From the NCBI RefSeq assembly GCF_006715285.1, contig NZ_VFMX01000001.1, forward strand, positions 2,418,001 to 2,482,000: a stretch of DNA of 64,000 nucleotides, in the 5' to 3' direction. Each line of letters starts with the position of its first letter. Position 1 is the stretch's first letter. This DNA comes from Arthrobacter sp. SLBN-83 (GTDB lineage Bacteria > Actinomycetota > Actinomycetes > Actinomycetales > Micrococcaceae). Under the pieces are notes generated by a model. The model ran no database searches. It was given only the letters and a program-made list of their open reading frames with translations, and was not told the DNA's origin. Of this stretch, positions 15,704 through 23,435 are shown one piece after another. A program made the translations under genes and the position numbers.

Positions 15704-17326
15704 ATGGAAGTTCTCCTGATCCTCTGGCGCCAGCGGCTGCGGCGGGACCGCTGGCAGCTCCTGAGCTGGGTGGTGGCCATCGGCGCCTTCGCCCTGTTCG
15801 CGGCGGCCGCCGTCACCCAGACCTACGGCAACGTGGCCAGCCGCACCGAGATCCTGCAGGTGGCCATCGCCACCCCCGCCATCCTGATGCTCCGCGGCCT
15901 GCCCCGGGGCGCAGATCAGGGGGCGTTTACGTTCTTCCTGATCTATGCCTTCCTCGCCCTGCTGGCCGGGCTGATGAGCACCTTCCTCGCGGTGCGCCAT
16001 ACCCGTGCGGATGAGGAAACCGGCACAGCCGAACTGGTCGCCGCAACGCCGGCCGGACGCCTGCTGCCTGACACAGCCACGCTGCTGCACGGCGTCACCG
16101 CGAACATCCTCGTAGCGCTCGCGGTCTTCGCGGGGTTCGCCTCACAGGGCCTGGACCCGCAAGGTTCCCTTGCGGCGGGAGCCGCAACGGGCGCCGTCGG
16201 CCTCGCCTTCTTTGGTGTTGGGCTGCTGGTGGCCCAGTTCATGGGAACCTCACGCGGCGCGAACGGCGTGTCGGCCGCGTTTGTAGTGCTGGCCTACGTC
16301 CTGCGCGGAATCGGCGATGCCACAGGGACGCCTGGCGCCAGCGGAACCACTATGACCGAGGGGCCAGCCAGTTGGTTCTCACCCATCGGCTGGGGCCAGC
16401 AGACGTACGCCTACTCGGGAAACCGCTTCTGGCCCCTGCTGCTGCCGGTGGGGCTGGGCACCGCTTGCCTGGCGGCAGCCTGGCTGATTCTCCGTACGCG
16501 GGACAGTGGGGCCAGTGTCTGGGGAACCCGGCCGGGACGCGCCGCCGCGCGGCCGGGGCTTCGGAGCCCGGTGGCACTGGCGCTGCGGCTGCAGTCAGGG
16601 TCAATTGTCGGCTGGGGACTCAGCGGGCTGGCCCTGGGCCTGCTGGCGGGCTCGCTCGGAAAGGCGATTGCCGCCGTCGACACCCCCGACACCAATATCA
16701 CCGCCACGCTGCGCGCCATGCTCCAGTCCCAGGGCACCTCGCTCACCCAGCTCATGGTCTCGGTGCTCTTCTCGATGGCCGGAGTCCTGGCGGCGGCATG
16801 CGCGCTGCAGGCTGTGATCAGGCTGCGGCAGGAGGAAGCGGCCGGCACCGCCGAGCTCCTGCTGTCCGCCCCGGTGGGCCGGGTCCGCTGGTTGGCGGGC
16901 TACCTGCTGCTGGGCTCGGCGGCCGTGGTGCTGGTGGTGGGCCTCGCAGGGGTGGGGGCGTGGACAACGCTGGCCGGTTCCGGCGATACCTCCATGCCCG
17001 CCGATGCCCTTTGGCAAACCGCGCTGGCGCAGCTTCCTGCGGCCCTGATCTACCTTTCCGTCCCGGCGCTGGTGTTCGTTCTATGGCCGGCCGCGACCAT
17101 CGCCGCCAGCTGGGCGCTGCTGGCCCTGGGCGTGGTGCTCGGCATCCTCGGCGGCATGCTGGGCATCGACCAAAGCCTGCGCGACCTGTCCCCGTTCGCC
17201 CACACCCCGGTCCCGCACGGGGATGCCACGGACTGGAGCGGCGCATGGTGGATGCTGGCGGTCGCCGTGGGTGCCGCCGTGCTGGCGGTTGCGGTGATGC
17301 GCCGGCGGGAGGTGGGCGCGGCATGA
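15704..17326 (+). CDS. ABC exporter permease, TnrB-like double-length type
   Basis: About 540 residues with two similar halves, each of roughly six membrane helices: the motif EETGTAELVAATPAGRLL in the first half is echoed by EAAGTAELLLSAPVGRVRW in the second, so the protein is an internal duplication that can form the whole membrane channel alone. This is the layout of tetronasin-type (TnrB) export permeases. ATG 15704 follows the ATPase stop by one base; the upstream in-frame extension lies inside the ATPase gene and is rejected. It overlaps the regulator gene by 4 bases (ATGA). Confidence 0.85.
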   Translation: MEVLLILWRQRLRRDRWQLLSWVVAIGAFALFAAAAVTQTYGNVASRTEILQVAIATPAILMLRGLPRGADQGAFTFFLIYAFLALLAGLMSTFLAVRHTRADEETGTAELVAATPAGRLLPDTATLLHGVTANILVALAVFAGFASQGLDPQGSLAAGAATGAVGLAFFGVGLLVAQFMGTSRGANGVSAAFVVLAYVLRGIGDATGTPGASGTTMTEGPASWFSPIGWGQQTYAYSGNRFWPLLLPVGLGTACLAAAWLILRTRDSGASVWGTRPGRAAARPGLRSPVALALRLQSGSIVGWGLSGLALGLLAGSLGKAIAAVDTPDTNITATLRAMLQSQGTSLTQLMVSVLFSMAGVLAAACALQAVIRLRQEEAAGTAELLLSAPVGRVRWLAGYLLLGSAAVVLVVGLAGVGAWTTLAGSGDTSMPADALWQTALAQLPAALIYLSVPALVFVLWPAATIAASWALLALGVVLGILGGMLGIDQSLRDLSPFAHTPVPHGDATDWSGAWWMLAVAVGAAVLAVAVMRRREVGAA

Positions 17327-17823
17327 GCACCGACATCGGCGCATCGCTGCGGACCACGGAACTGACGGCCGCCGCTGCCGAGAGGACTGCCGCCGCCTTC
17401 GCCGCCGCCGGCTTCCCCAAAATGCCGGCCCGGACCTTGCTGGCGCTGGTGTCCTCGGAACATGGGAGCCTCACCGCCGCGGAGCTGTCGGAGCGGCTGG
17501 GGGCCAGTGCCGCGGCAGTGTCTGGCGCCGTGAGGTACCTGCAGACCGTGGGCTTCGTGCACCGCGTCTCGCAGCCAGGAAGCCGGCGCGACCTCTATGC
17601 CCTCCATACGGATGAGTGGTATGTGGTGTCCATGCGGAACAGTCCGGTTTACGAGAAGCTGGCGGCCCTGACCGATGCCACGGCGGAAACCCTCCCTGAA
17701 GGATCGGCTGCACGGGTGCGGGTGGCGGAGATGGCCAGGTTTTACCGGTTCCTCAACTCCCGGATGCCGGGGCTGCTGGATGACTGGGAGCGCGAGCGGG
17801 AGGCCGGCAGTGACCATCATTGA
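17323..17823 (+). CDS. MarR/GbsR-like winged-helix regulator of the exporter operon
   Basis: A 166-residue protein with a winged-helix domain at about 28-90: KMPARTLLALVSSEHGSLTA, then AELSERLGASAAAVSGAVRYL as recognition region and a wing near GSRRDLY. The C-terminal part is helical and probably mediates dimerisation or ligand sensing. It is coupled to the permease by ATGA overlap and overlaps the corA start by 14 bases. Regulators of this type repress their own export operon and release on binding the drug; the palindrome at 14678 is the natural site to test. Confidence 0.82.
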   Translation: MSTDIGASLRTTELTAAAAERTAAAFAAAGFPKMPARTLLALVSSEHGSLTAAELSERLGASAAAVSGAVRYLQTVGFVHRVSQPGSRRDLYALHTDEWYVVSMRNSPVYEKLAALTDATAETLPEGSAARVRVAEMARFYRFLNSRMPGLLDDWEREREAGSDHH

Positions 17824-18826
17824 CAACGCTGTTTATGTCAACGGATTCCGCACCGAGGACCCCGAGGACCTGGACGAGACCTACTTCCTGCTGCGGCAGC
17901 GTCAGGGGATGGCGTGGATTGGCCTGTACCGGCCGGATGCCGAGGAGCTGCAGTCCGTCGGCGAGGAATTCGACCTCAACCCGCTCGCCATCGAGGACGC
18001 GCTCTCCGGCCACCAGCGGGCCAAGCTGGAGCATTACGGCGGATGCCTGTTCCTGGTGCTCCGGCCGGCGCGGTACCGGGACGACGTGGAAAAGGTGGAC
18101 TTCGGCGAGATCCACGTTTTCGTCGGCGACGAGTACGTGGTGACCGTCAGGCACGCCGAGTCCCCGGACCTGGCAAAGGTGCGCCGCCGCATGGAGTCCA
18201 TGCCGGAGTTCCTGGCCCTGGGCCCTGATGCCGTGCTGTACGGGATCCTGGACCAGGTGGTGGACGAGTACGAGCCTGTGGCCGCCGGGCTGGAGAACGA
18301 TATCGACGAGATCGAGGATGACCTCTTTGGCGCCGACCCGGAGGTTTCCCGCAGGATCTACGAGCTCTCCCGGCAGGTGATCATCTTCCAGCGCGCCACC
18401 AGTCCATTGGCAGGAATCCTGCGACAACTCATGGCGGGGACCCCGGAGCGGCCGCCGGGGGAGGTCCTGCAGGACCACCTGCGCGACGTCCTGGACCACG
18501 TGCTGCGGCTCAACGAGCGCGTGGCGTCCTTCCGTGCGCTGCTGCAGAACGCGCTCGCCGTCAACGCAGCCCTGGTGGCCCAGCGGCAAAACGATGAGAT
18601 GCAGCGCATGACCGAGTCCAGCTTGGAACAGAACGAGCAGGTCAAGCGCATTTCCTCCTGGGCCGCCATCCTGTTCGCCCCCACCCTGGTGGCTTCCATC
18701 TACGGCATGAATTTCAGCAACATGCCCGAGCTGGCGTGGACGTACGGCTACCCCTATGCCCTGGCCCTGATGGTGGCCATGGGCCTGGTCCTTTACCTGG
18801 CGTTCAAGCACAACAAGTGGATCTGA
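17810..18826 (+). CDS. corA: CorA-family magnesium/cobalt channel
   Basis: A 338-residue CorA with a cytoplasmic N-terminal domain, a long helix and two C-terminal membrane segments; the channel motif GMN is present in SIYGMNFSNMPE, the conserved loop that selects hydrated Mg2+. The GTG start (TIIDNAVYVNGF) is preceded by GGGAGG and overlaps the regulator gene by 14 bases, so corA may be co-transcribed with the exporter. Passive uptake of Mg2+, with Co2+ and Ni2+ as possible cargo, is the known family role. An NRAMP-related transporter follows 111 bases on. Confidence 0.9.
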   Translation: MTIIDNAVYVNGFRTEDPEDLDETYFLLRQRQGMAWIGLYRPDAEELQSVGEEFDLNPLAIEDALSGHQRAKLEHYGGCLFLVLRPARYRDDVEKVDFGEIHVFVGDEYVVTVRHAESPDLAKVRRRMESMPEFLALGPDAVLYGILDQVVDEYEPVAAGLENDIDEIEDDLFGADPEVSRRIYELSRQVIIFQRATSPLAGILRQLMAGTPERPPGEVLQDHLRDVLDHVLRLNERVASFRALLQNALAVNAALVAQRQNDEMQRMTESSLEQNEQVKRISSWAAILFAPTLVASIYGMNFSNMPELAWTYGYPYALALMVAMGLVLYLAFKHNKWI

Positions 18827-18881
18827 GCGCTTCCGCGCGACGGCTCTTTCCAGCTTCATGGCCTACCATGGGCTCAGAATC

Positions 18882-18895
18882 CTAAGCTTGCTTAG
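18882..18895. promoter_or_regulatory. Palindrome CTAAGCTTGCTTAG, candidate operator
   Basis: Six-base arms CTAAGC/GCTTAG around TT form a perfect 14-bp inverted repeat, ending 42 bases before the transporter ATG. The core TAAGC-N2-GCTTA is the same as at 6336-6347 and close to 54786-54797. Confidence 0.6.
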
Positions 18896-18937
18896 TAGTT
18901 GGCGGCTTAGAAGTCGATGGTGAGTGGAGAAGACTGG

Positions 18938-20290
18938 ATGAGCAAGGCCGAAACAACAGGACGGCCCCAAACTGACGGCACGGCAACGGGGGCCAGGCGG
19001 AAATCCCGCCTGCGCCGCTTCGGTTCGCTGCTGGGCCCCGGCCTGGTGACCGGTGCCGCGGATGATGACCCGTCGGGGATTGCCACCTACGCAAAGGCCG
19101 GCGCCACCTTTTCCAACGGAATGCTGTGGACAGTTCCGGTGACACTGCCAATGATGATGGCAGTCCAGGAAATATGTGACCGTACCGCACTGGCCACCGG
19201 CGAAAGCCTCGGCTGGCTGGCCCGGCGCAAGTTCTCCCGCCGCCCCCGGGTGGTGATTGGAATACTGATTGTTGCACTGCTGGTGGGTAACGTCCTTAAT
19301 GCCGCCGCAGACCTGATGGCGATCGGGCAGGGCATGCAATTGCTCGGTGCGGGCCCGGACCATTTGTGGAGCGCTCTTGCCGGGATCGGCATCGCCGTAG
19401 CCCTCATGAGCGGATCCTTCGCCGTCATTGCCAGGGTCTTCAAGTGGCTGTGCCTCACACTGCTGGCGTACGTCGCTGTCCTGCTCGTGGCCAACGTCGA
19501 CTGGCCGGACGTCCTGGAAGGAATACTGGGACTGAAGTTCAGCTTCGCGCCGGAGTACCTTGGCCTGATCGTTGCCGTGCTGGGCACCACCATCTCGCCG
19601 TACCTGTTCTTTTGGCAAAGCGCCCACCGCGTCCAGGAGTTGCGCGCCGAGGACCAGGGCGGCGACGAGGCAGTAGGGCTGCAGGACCGCCCGGACGCAG
19701 CTGCCGCCGCCCATACCCTCCGCAAGGCGCGGGCGGACGTCTTTATCGGGATGGTCTTCTCCGTCCTGGTGATGTTCGCCATCATGGTCGCCACTGCGGC
19801 AACCCTCGGCAGGAACGGCACTGACGTGAATACGGCTGCCGATGTAGCCAAGGCGCTGGAACCCGTAGTGGGGCCCGCCGCCAAATTCCTGTTCGCCGCC
19901 GGGTTCATCGGCACCGGCATCCTAGGGGTGCCGGTCCTTGCCGCATCAGGCGCAGCGGGACTATCCGGCCTGCTCGGAAAGGACTGGGGCCTTGACCTCA
20001 GCCCGCGGCGGGCCCCGTTGTTTTACGCGCTGCTGGGGGTTGGGATAGTAGCCGGTGTCCTCATCAGCTTCTTCTCCAATGACCCCATCGGGCTCCTTGT
20101 CTTCAGCGCCACCATCAACGGCATTGCCGCCGCACCCTTCCTGGTGGTCACCATGCTGATCTCGCGGGACAAGGCCATCATGGGCGAGTACCGGAACGGC
20201 TGGCTTGCCACCACGCTCGGCTGGTTCACCGCCGCGGTCATGCTCGTGGCCGGCGGCATCGGCGTCTGGACTACCCTGACCGGCGCCTGA
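18938..20290 (+). CDS. NRAMP-related divalent metal transporter
   Basis: About 450 residues with around 11 membrane segments and the SLC11 fold signature. The first helix reads GAADDDPSGIATY (DPSG at 44-47) where classical Mn2+/Fe2+ NRAMPs have DPGN, and helix 6 reads TTISPYLFFWQ (219-222 ISPY) where they have the Met-Pro-His motif. This pattern is that of the NRAMP-related branch, some members of which carry Mg2+ instead of transition metals. ATG 18938 has GGAGA upstream. It directly follows corA, supporting a Mg2+ theme, and precedes PLP enzyme copy B by 86 bases on the same strand, probably one operon. Confidence 0.8.
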   Translation: MSKAETTGRPQTDGTATGARRKSRLRRFGSLLGPGLVTGAADDDPSGIATYAKAGATFSNGMLWTVPVTLPMMMAVQEICDRTALATGESLGWLARRKFSRRPRVVIGILIVALLVGNVLNAAADLMAIGQGMQLLGAGPDHLWSALAGIGIAVALMSGSFAVIARVFKWLCLTLLAYVAVLLVANVDWPDVLEGILGLKFSFAPEYLGLIVAVLGTTISPYLFFWQSAHRVQELRAEDQGGDEAVGLQDRPDAAAAAHTLRKARADVFIGMVFSVLVMFAIMVATAATLGRNGTDVNTAADVAKALEPVVGPAAKFLFAAGFIGTGILGVPVLAASGAAGLSGLLGKDWGLDLSPRRAPLFYALLGVGIVAGVLISFFSNDPIGLLVFSATINGIAAAPFLVVTMLISRDKAIMGEYRNGWLATTLGWFTAAVMLVAGGIGVWTTLTGA

Positions 20291-20376
20291 CCTCCTGACT
20301 GAACGGCCGCCGTCGTCCGTGCCGTTTGGAACCCGCGCGGGACTTTACTGACCGATCCAACGAAAGGAACAACAAC

Positions 20377-21837
20377 GTGGACCACAACGAAGCTCCCTTG
20401 CTGGACGCCCTGGACCGCTACCACCGGCTGGACCGCTACGGTTTCACCCCTCCCGCCCACCGACAGGGCCGCGGCGCGGATCCGCGCGTCCGGGAGATCC
20501 TGGGTGCGGACACTTTCCGGCCTGACGTCCTGGCCTCGGCGGGCCTGGATGACCGCTCGTCCTCGGGCGGATACCTGAAAAAGGCCGAGCAGCTGATGGC
20601 GGATGCTGTGGGAGCGGAGCAGGCCTTCTTCTCCACCTGCGGAAGCTCGCTGTCGGTGAAGGCCGCCGTCCTGGCCGTTGCGGCGGGCAAGGGCGACCTG
20701 CTGGTGAGCCGGGACGCCCACAAATCCATCACCGCAGGGCTGGTTTTTTCCGGGATCCAGCCGCGCTGGATCCGGCCCCGCTGGGACTCCAAACTGCATC
20801 TGGCGCACCCGCCGTCGGCTGCGGACGTGGAGGAAATGTGGGAGCGGTACCCGGACGCAGCAGGCGCGCTGATCGTCAGCCCCACGCCTTACGGAACCTG
20901 CGCGGACATCGCCGGGATTGCCAAGGTCTGTCACGACCGGGGGAAGCCCCTGATCGTCGATGAGGCCTGGGGCGCGCACCTTCCCTTCCATGAGGGCCTT
21001 CCCACCTGGGCGATGAGTGCCGGGGCGGATGTCTGCGTGGTGTCCGTGCACAAGATGGGAGCCGGTTTCGAGCAGGGTTCGGTCTACCACATCCAGGGTG
21101 ACCTGGTGGACCCGGTGCACCTCTCCGAATGCGCGGACCTGCTGATGACCACCAGCCCCAACGTCATCCTGTACTCGGCGATGGATGGCTGGCGCCGGCA
21201 GATGGTGCAGCACGGCGCCGAGCTCCTGGGCAACGCCCTGGACCTGGCCCGGCGGCTGCGGACCGAGGTCGAGGTGCTGCCGGGAATCCATGTGCTCGAG
21301 GACGAGCTCCTGGCAGCCGAATCCTCCCACGACCTGGACCGCATGCAGATCCTCATGGACGTGTCAGGACTGGGCATCAGCGGATACCAGGCGGCCGACT
21401 GGCTGCGGGAGAACTGCCATCTGGACATGGGCCTCAGCGACCACCGCCGCATCATGGCCACCTTGTCCATGGCCGACGACGATGCTTCCGCGCAGCGGCT
21501 CCTGGACGCGCTGCAGGCCCTCATTGAAGCAGCTCCAACGCTTCCTGCCCCTGCCCAGGTGGACCTGCCGTCGCCGTCGGGCCTGGAACTGGAGACCGTG
21601 ATGCTTCCCCGCGACGCCTTCTTCGGCCCACGCGAGGACGTGCCCGCGAGCCAAGCTGTGGGACGTGTGGCGGCGGAGCAGATCACCCCGTACCCGCCGG
21701 GCATCCCGGTGATCGTGCCGGGTGAGCGGATCGACGAGGCCGTCATTGAGTACCTGGAATCGGGGTTGAAGGCCGGCATGGTCCTGCCCGACCCCGCGGA
21801 TCAGTCCCTGGGCACCATCCGGGTGGTGCGGGAATAG
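20377..21837 (+). CDS. PLP-dependent Orn/Lys/Arg decarboxylase-family enzyme, copy B
   Basis: A paralogue of the enzyme at 7765-9261: both share GRYGFTPPAHRQGR-like openings, FFSTCGSSLS, SRDAHKS, IVDEAWGA, SVHKMG with the PLP lysine, ETVMLPRDAFFGP and the GMVLPDPAD ending, and align without long gaps. The GTG at 20377 was chosen because GAAAGG lies about 10 bases upstream and the protein then starts DHNEAPLLDAL, matching copy A; the upstream in-frame TTG (20326) adds an unrelated tail. It follows the NRAMP-type gene. Both copies look intact. Substrates may differ, or one copy may be stress-induced. Confidence 0.84.
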   Translation: MDHNEAPLLDALDRYHRLDRYGFTPPAHRQGRGADPRVREILGADTFRPDVLASAGLDDRSSSGGYLKKAEQLMADAVGAEQAFFSTCGSSLSVKAAVLAVAAGKGDLLVSRDAHKSITAGLVFSGIQPRWIRPRWDSKLHLAHPPSAADVEEMWERYPDAAGALIVSPTPYGTCADIAGIAKVCHDRGKPLIVDEAWGAHLPFHEGLPTWAMSAGADVCVVSVHKMGAGFEQGSVYHIQGDLVDPVHLSECADLLMTTSPNVILYSAMDGWRRQMVQHGAELLGNALDLARRLRTEVEVLPGIHVLEDELLAAESSHDLDRMQILMDVSGLGISGYQAADWLRENCHLDMGLSDHRRIMATLSMADDDASAQRLLDALQALIEAAPTLPAPAQVDLPSPSGLELETVMLPRDAFFGPREDVPASQAVGRVAAEQITPYPPGIPVIVPGERIDEAVIEYLESGLKAGMVLPDPADQSLGTIRVVRE

Positions 21838-21874
21838 CCTAGGTGCCCTGCGTTTGCGGCGTACAGTGAACGGC

Positions 21875-22915
21875 ATGCCCAACCCCGGCCTTCCGCCTGA
21901 CTCTGCCCATTTCCGCCCGGCCGATCCGCCGCTGGAGGAGTTGCTGGCGGCCGCCCACGTGGTGAGCCTGCCCATGCGGGTGAAGTTCCGCGGCATCATG
22001 CAGCGCGAATCGCTCCTGCTCCGCGGGCCCGCTGGCTGGGGCGAGTTCTGCCCCTTCCCGGAGTACGGCGATGCCGAGGCCTCGCGCTGGCTGGCGGCCG
22101 CCATTGAGGCCGGTTGGCAGGGGTTCCCGGCCCCCTTGCGCCAGTCCGTCTCCGTCAACGCCACGGTGCCTGCGGTTCCGGCGGACCGGGTGCCGGACGT
22201 GCTGGCCCGGTTCGGCCGGGTGGATGCGGTGAAGGTCAAGGTAGCGGAGCAGGGGCAGTCGCTGGACGACGACGTTGCCCGGCTTCATGCCGTCCGCGCC
22301 GCCTTGCCGGACGCCGCCGTCCGCGTGGACGCCAACGGCGGGTGGGATGTGCCCGGAGCCGTGGAGGCACTGACCCGGCTGGCGCCCGTGGGGCTGGAGT
22401 ATGCCGAGCAGCCGGTGCCGTCCATCGAGGGCCTGGCAGAAGTACGGCGCCGGCTGCAGGATGCTGAAACGCCGGTGCTGGTGGCCGCGGACGAAAGCGT
22501 CCGCAAGGAAACCGATCCCCTCCGCGTGGCCCGCGCCGGAGCGGCGGACCTGATCGTGGTCAAGGTGGCGCCGCTTGGGGGAGTGCGGCGGGCCCTGGAC
22601 ATCGTGGCGCAGGCCGGACTTCCCGCCGTCGTGAGTTCCGCGCTGGACACCTCCGTGGGCATCCGCGCCGGGCTGGCGCTCGCCGCCGCCCTGCCCGAAC
22701 TGCCCTACGCCTGCGGCCTGGGGACGGTATCGCTTTTTGAATCGGACATCACCCTGGATCCCCTGGTGGCCGACGACGGCGCCATCCGCCTCCGCGACGT
22801 GGCCGCCGACGCCGGGCTGCTTGAGCGGTTTGCGGCTCCCGCGGAACGCCGGGACTGGTGGCTGGACCGGCTCCACCGCGTCCACGCCCTCCTCACCCCA
22901 TCGATTGCTCCGTAA
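21875..22915 (+). CDS. menC: o-Succinylbenzoate synthase
   Basis: A 346-residue enolase-superfamily enzyme that dehydrates SHCHC to o-succinylbenzoate in menaquinone synthesis. The catalytic Lys motif KVKVA, metal ligands in VDANGGW, EQPV and ADES, and the second Lys in VVKVAPLGG are visible. ATG 21875 is preceded by TACAGT seven bases earlier with no ribosome binding site, suggesting a leaderless mRNA. The last codons (PSIAP) and the stop lie inside a 62-bp palindromic repeat. Other men genes are spread over the next 13 kb. Confidence 0.88.
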   Translation: MPNPGLPPDSAHFRPADPPLEELLAAAHVVSLPMRVKFRGIMQRESLLLRGPAGWGEFCPFPEYGDAEASRWLAAAIEAGWQGFPAPLRQSVSVNATVPAVPADRVPDVLARFGRVDAVKVKVAEQGQSLDDDVARLHAVRAALPDAAVRVDANGGWDVPGAVEALTRLAPVGLEYAEQPVPSIEGLAEVRRRLQDAETPVLVAADESVRKETDPLRVARAGAADLIVVKVAPLGGVRRALDIVAQAGLPAVVSSALDTSVGIRAGLALAAALPELPYACGLGTVSLFESDITLDPLVADDGAIRLRDVAADAGLLERFAAPAERRDWWLDRLHRVHALLTPSIAP

Positions 22916-22960
22916 CTGCCGTTTTCAGGCCCGAAAACGGCAGTTACTCAGCAATCGATG
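22899..22960. repeat. 62-bp intergenic palindromic repeat, copy 1
   Basis: The left part, CGATTGCTCCGTAACTGCC and then GTTTTC, is mirrored by GAAAACGGCAGTTAC and AGCAATCG, giving a long stem with a small loop. Copy 2 at 50720-50781 is the same length and agrees at 54 of 62 positions in my alignment; most changes are around the loop. The menC stop codon (22913-22915) lies in the left arm. The element resembles REP-type intergenic palindromes and could act as a terminator or mRNA-stability structure. Confidence 0.75.
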
Positions 22961-22978
22961 AGGATATAGGGTGGCGTC

Positions 22979-23353
22979 GTGCGCAGGGTGAATCTGACGG
23001 TGCGGATCGCGTGGCTCTGCCTGGCTGCCGTCAGCCTGGGCATCCTGGCCTTTGGTGCTGTGGTCGCAGTATTTCCGCCGGACGGTGATGCAGGCCTGTA
23101 CCTCGCGGACGGACTCGCTTCGCTGGGGCTGGGCCTGTTCGGCATGTTGATCGTGCTGGTGCCGTTCCGGCGGCGCGAACGGTGGGCCTGGTACGCACTC
23201 TGGTTCTATCCGGTTTTCTGGGTTCTGCATCTGGCCGGGAACCTTCCACCCGGCAATGACCACATCCACCAGGTGGTGTTCATCGTGCTCTCGTTGGTCG
23301 GGCTCCTGCTCCCGGCCCGGGAGTTCCTGCAGGTCACGGGCGGTTCACCATAA
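22979..23353 (+). CDS. Small integral membrane protein of unknown function
   Basis: A 124-residue protein with about four predicted membrane helices (near 8-28, 38-60, 68-85 and 95-113) and a basic loop PFRRRERW between helices 2 and 3. No family was recognised. The GTG at 22979 is the only plausible start and lacks a strong ribosome binding site. It lies between the palindromic repeat and the phosphatase promoter, and its stop overlaps the candidate PhoP box. It could be co-transcribed with menC across the repeat. Confidence 0.62.
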   Translation: MRRVNLTVRIAWLCLAAVSLGILAFGAVVAVFPPDGDAGLYLADGLASLGLGLFGMLIVLVPFRRRERWAWYALWFYPVFWVLHLAGNLPPGNDHIHQVVFIVLSLVGLLLPAREFLQVTGGSP

Positions 23354-23364
23354 CTTCATCCAAT
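23343..23364 (+). promoter_or_regulatory. Candidate PhoP box upstream of the phosphatase gene
   Basis: GTTCACC-ATAA-CTTCATC-CAAT shows two 11-base units related to the actinobacterial PhoP direct-repeat consensus (GTTCACC-like), 72 bases before the phosphatase ATG. The first unit is an exact GTTCACC; the second is weaker. The gene function makes phosphate control plausible. Confidence 0.45.
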
Positions 23365-23435
23365 TGATGGCTTCCGGTAGGAACCGGCTGGAAGGGTGAT
23401 CGGGCACCCAAAAGACATTCCTTGGAAGGTTCCCC

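Noticed and set aside
20326..20376. TTG at 20326 as start of PLP enzyme copy B
   Set aside because: It adds an unrelated tail; GTG 20377 has a ribosome binding site and matches copy A.
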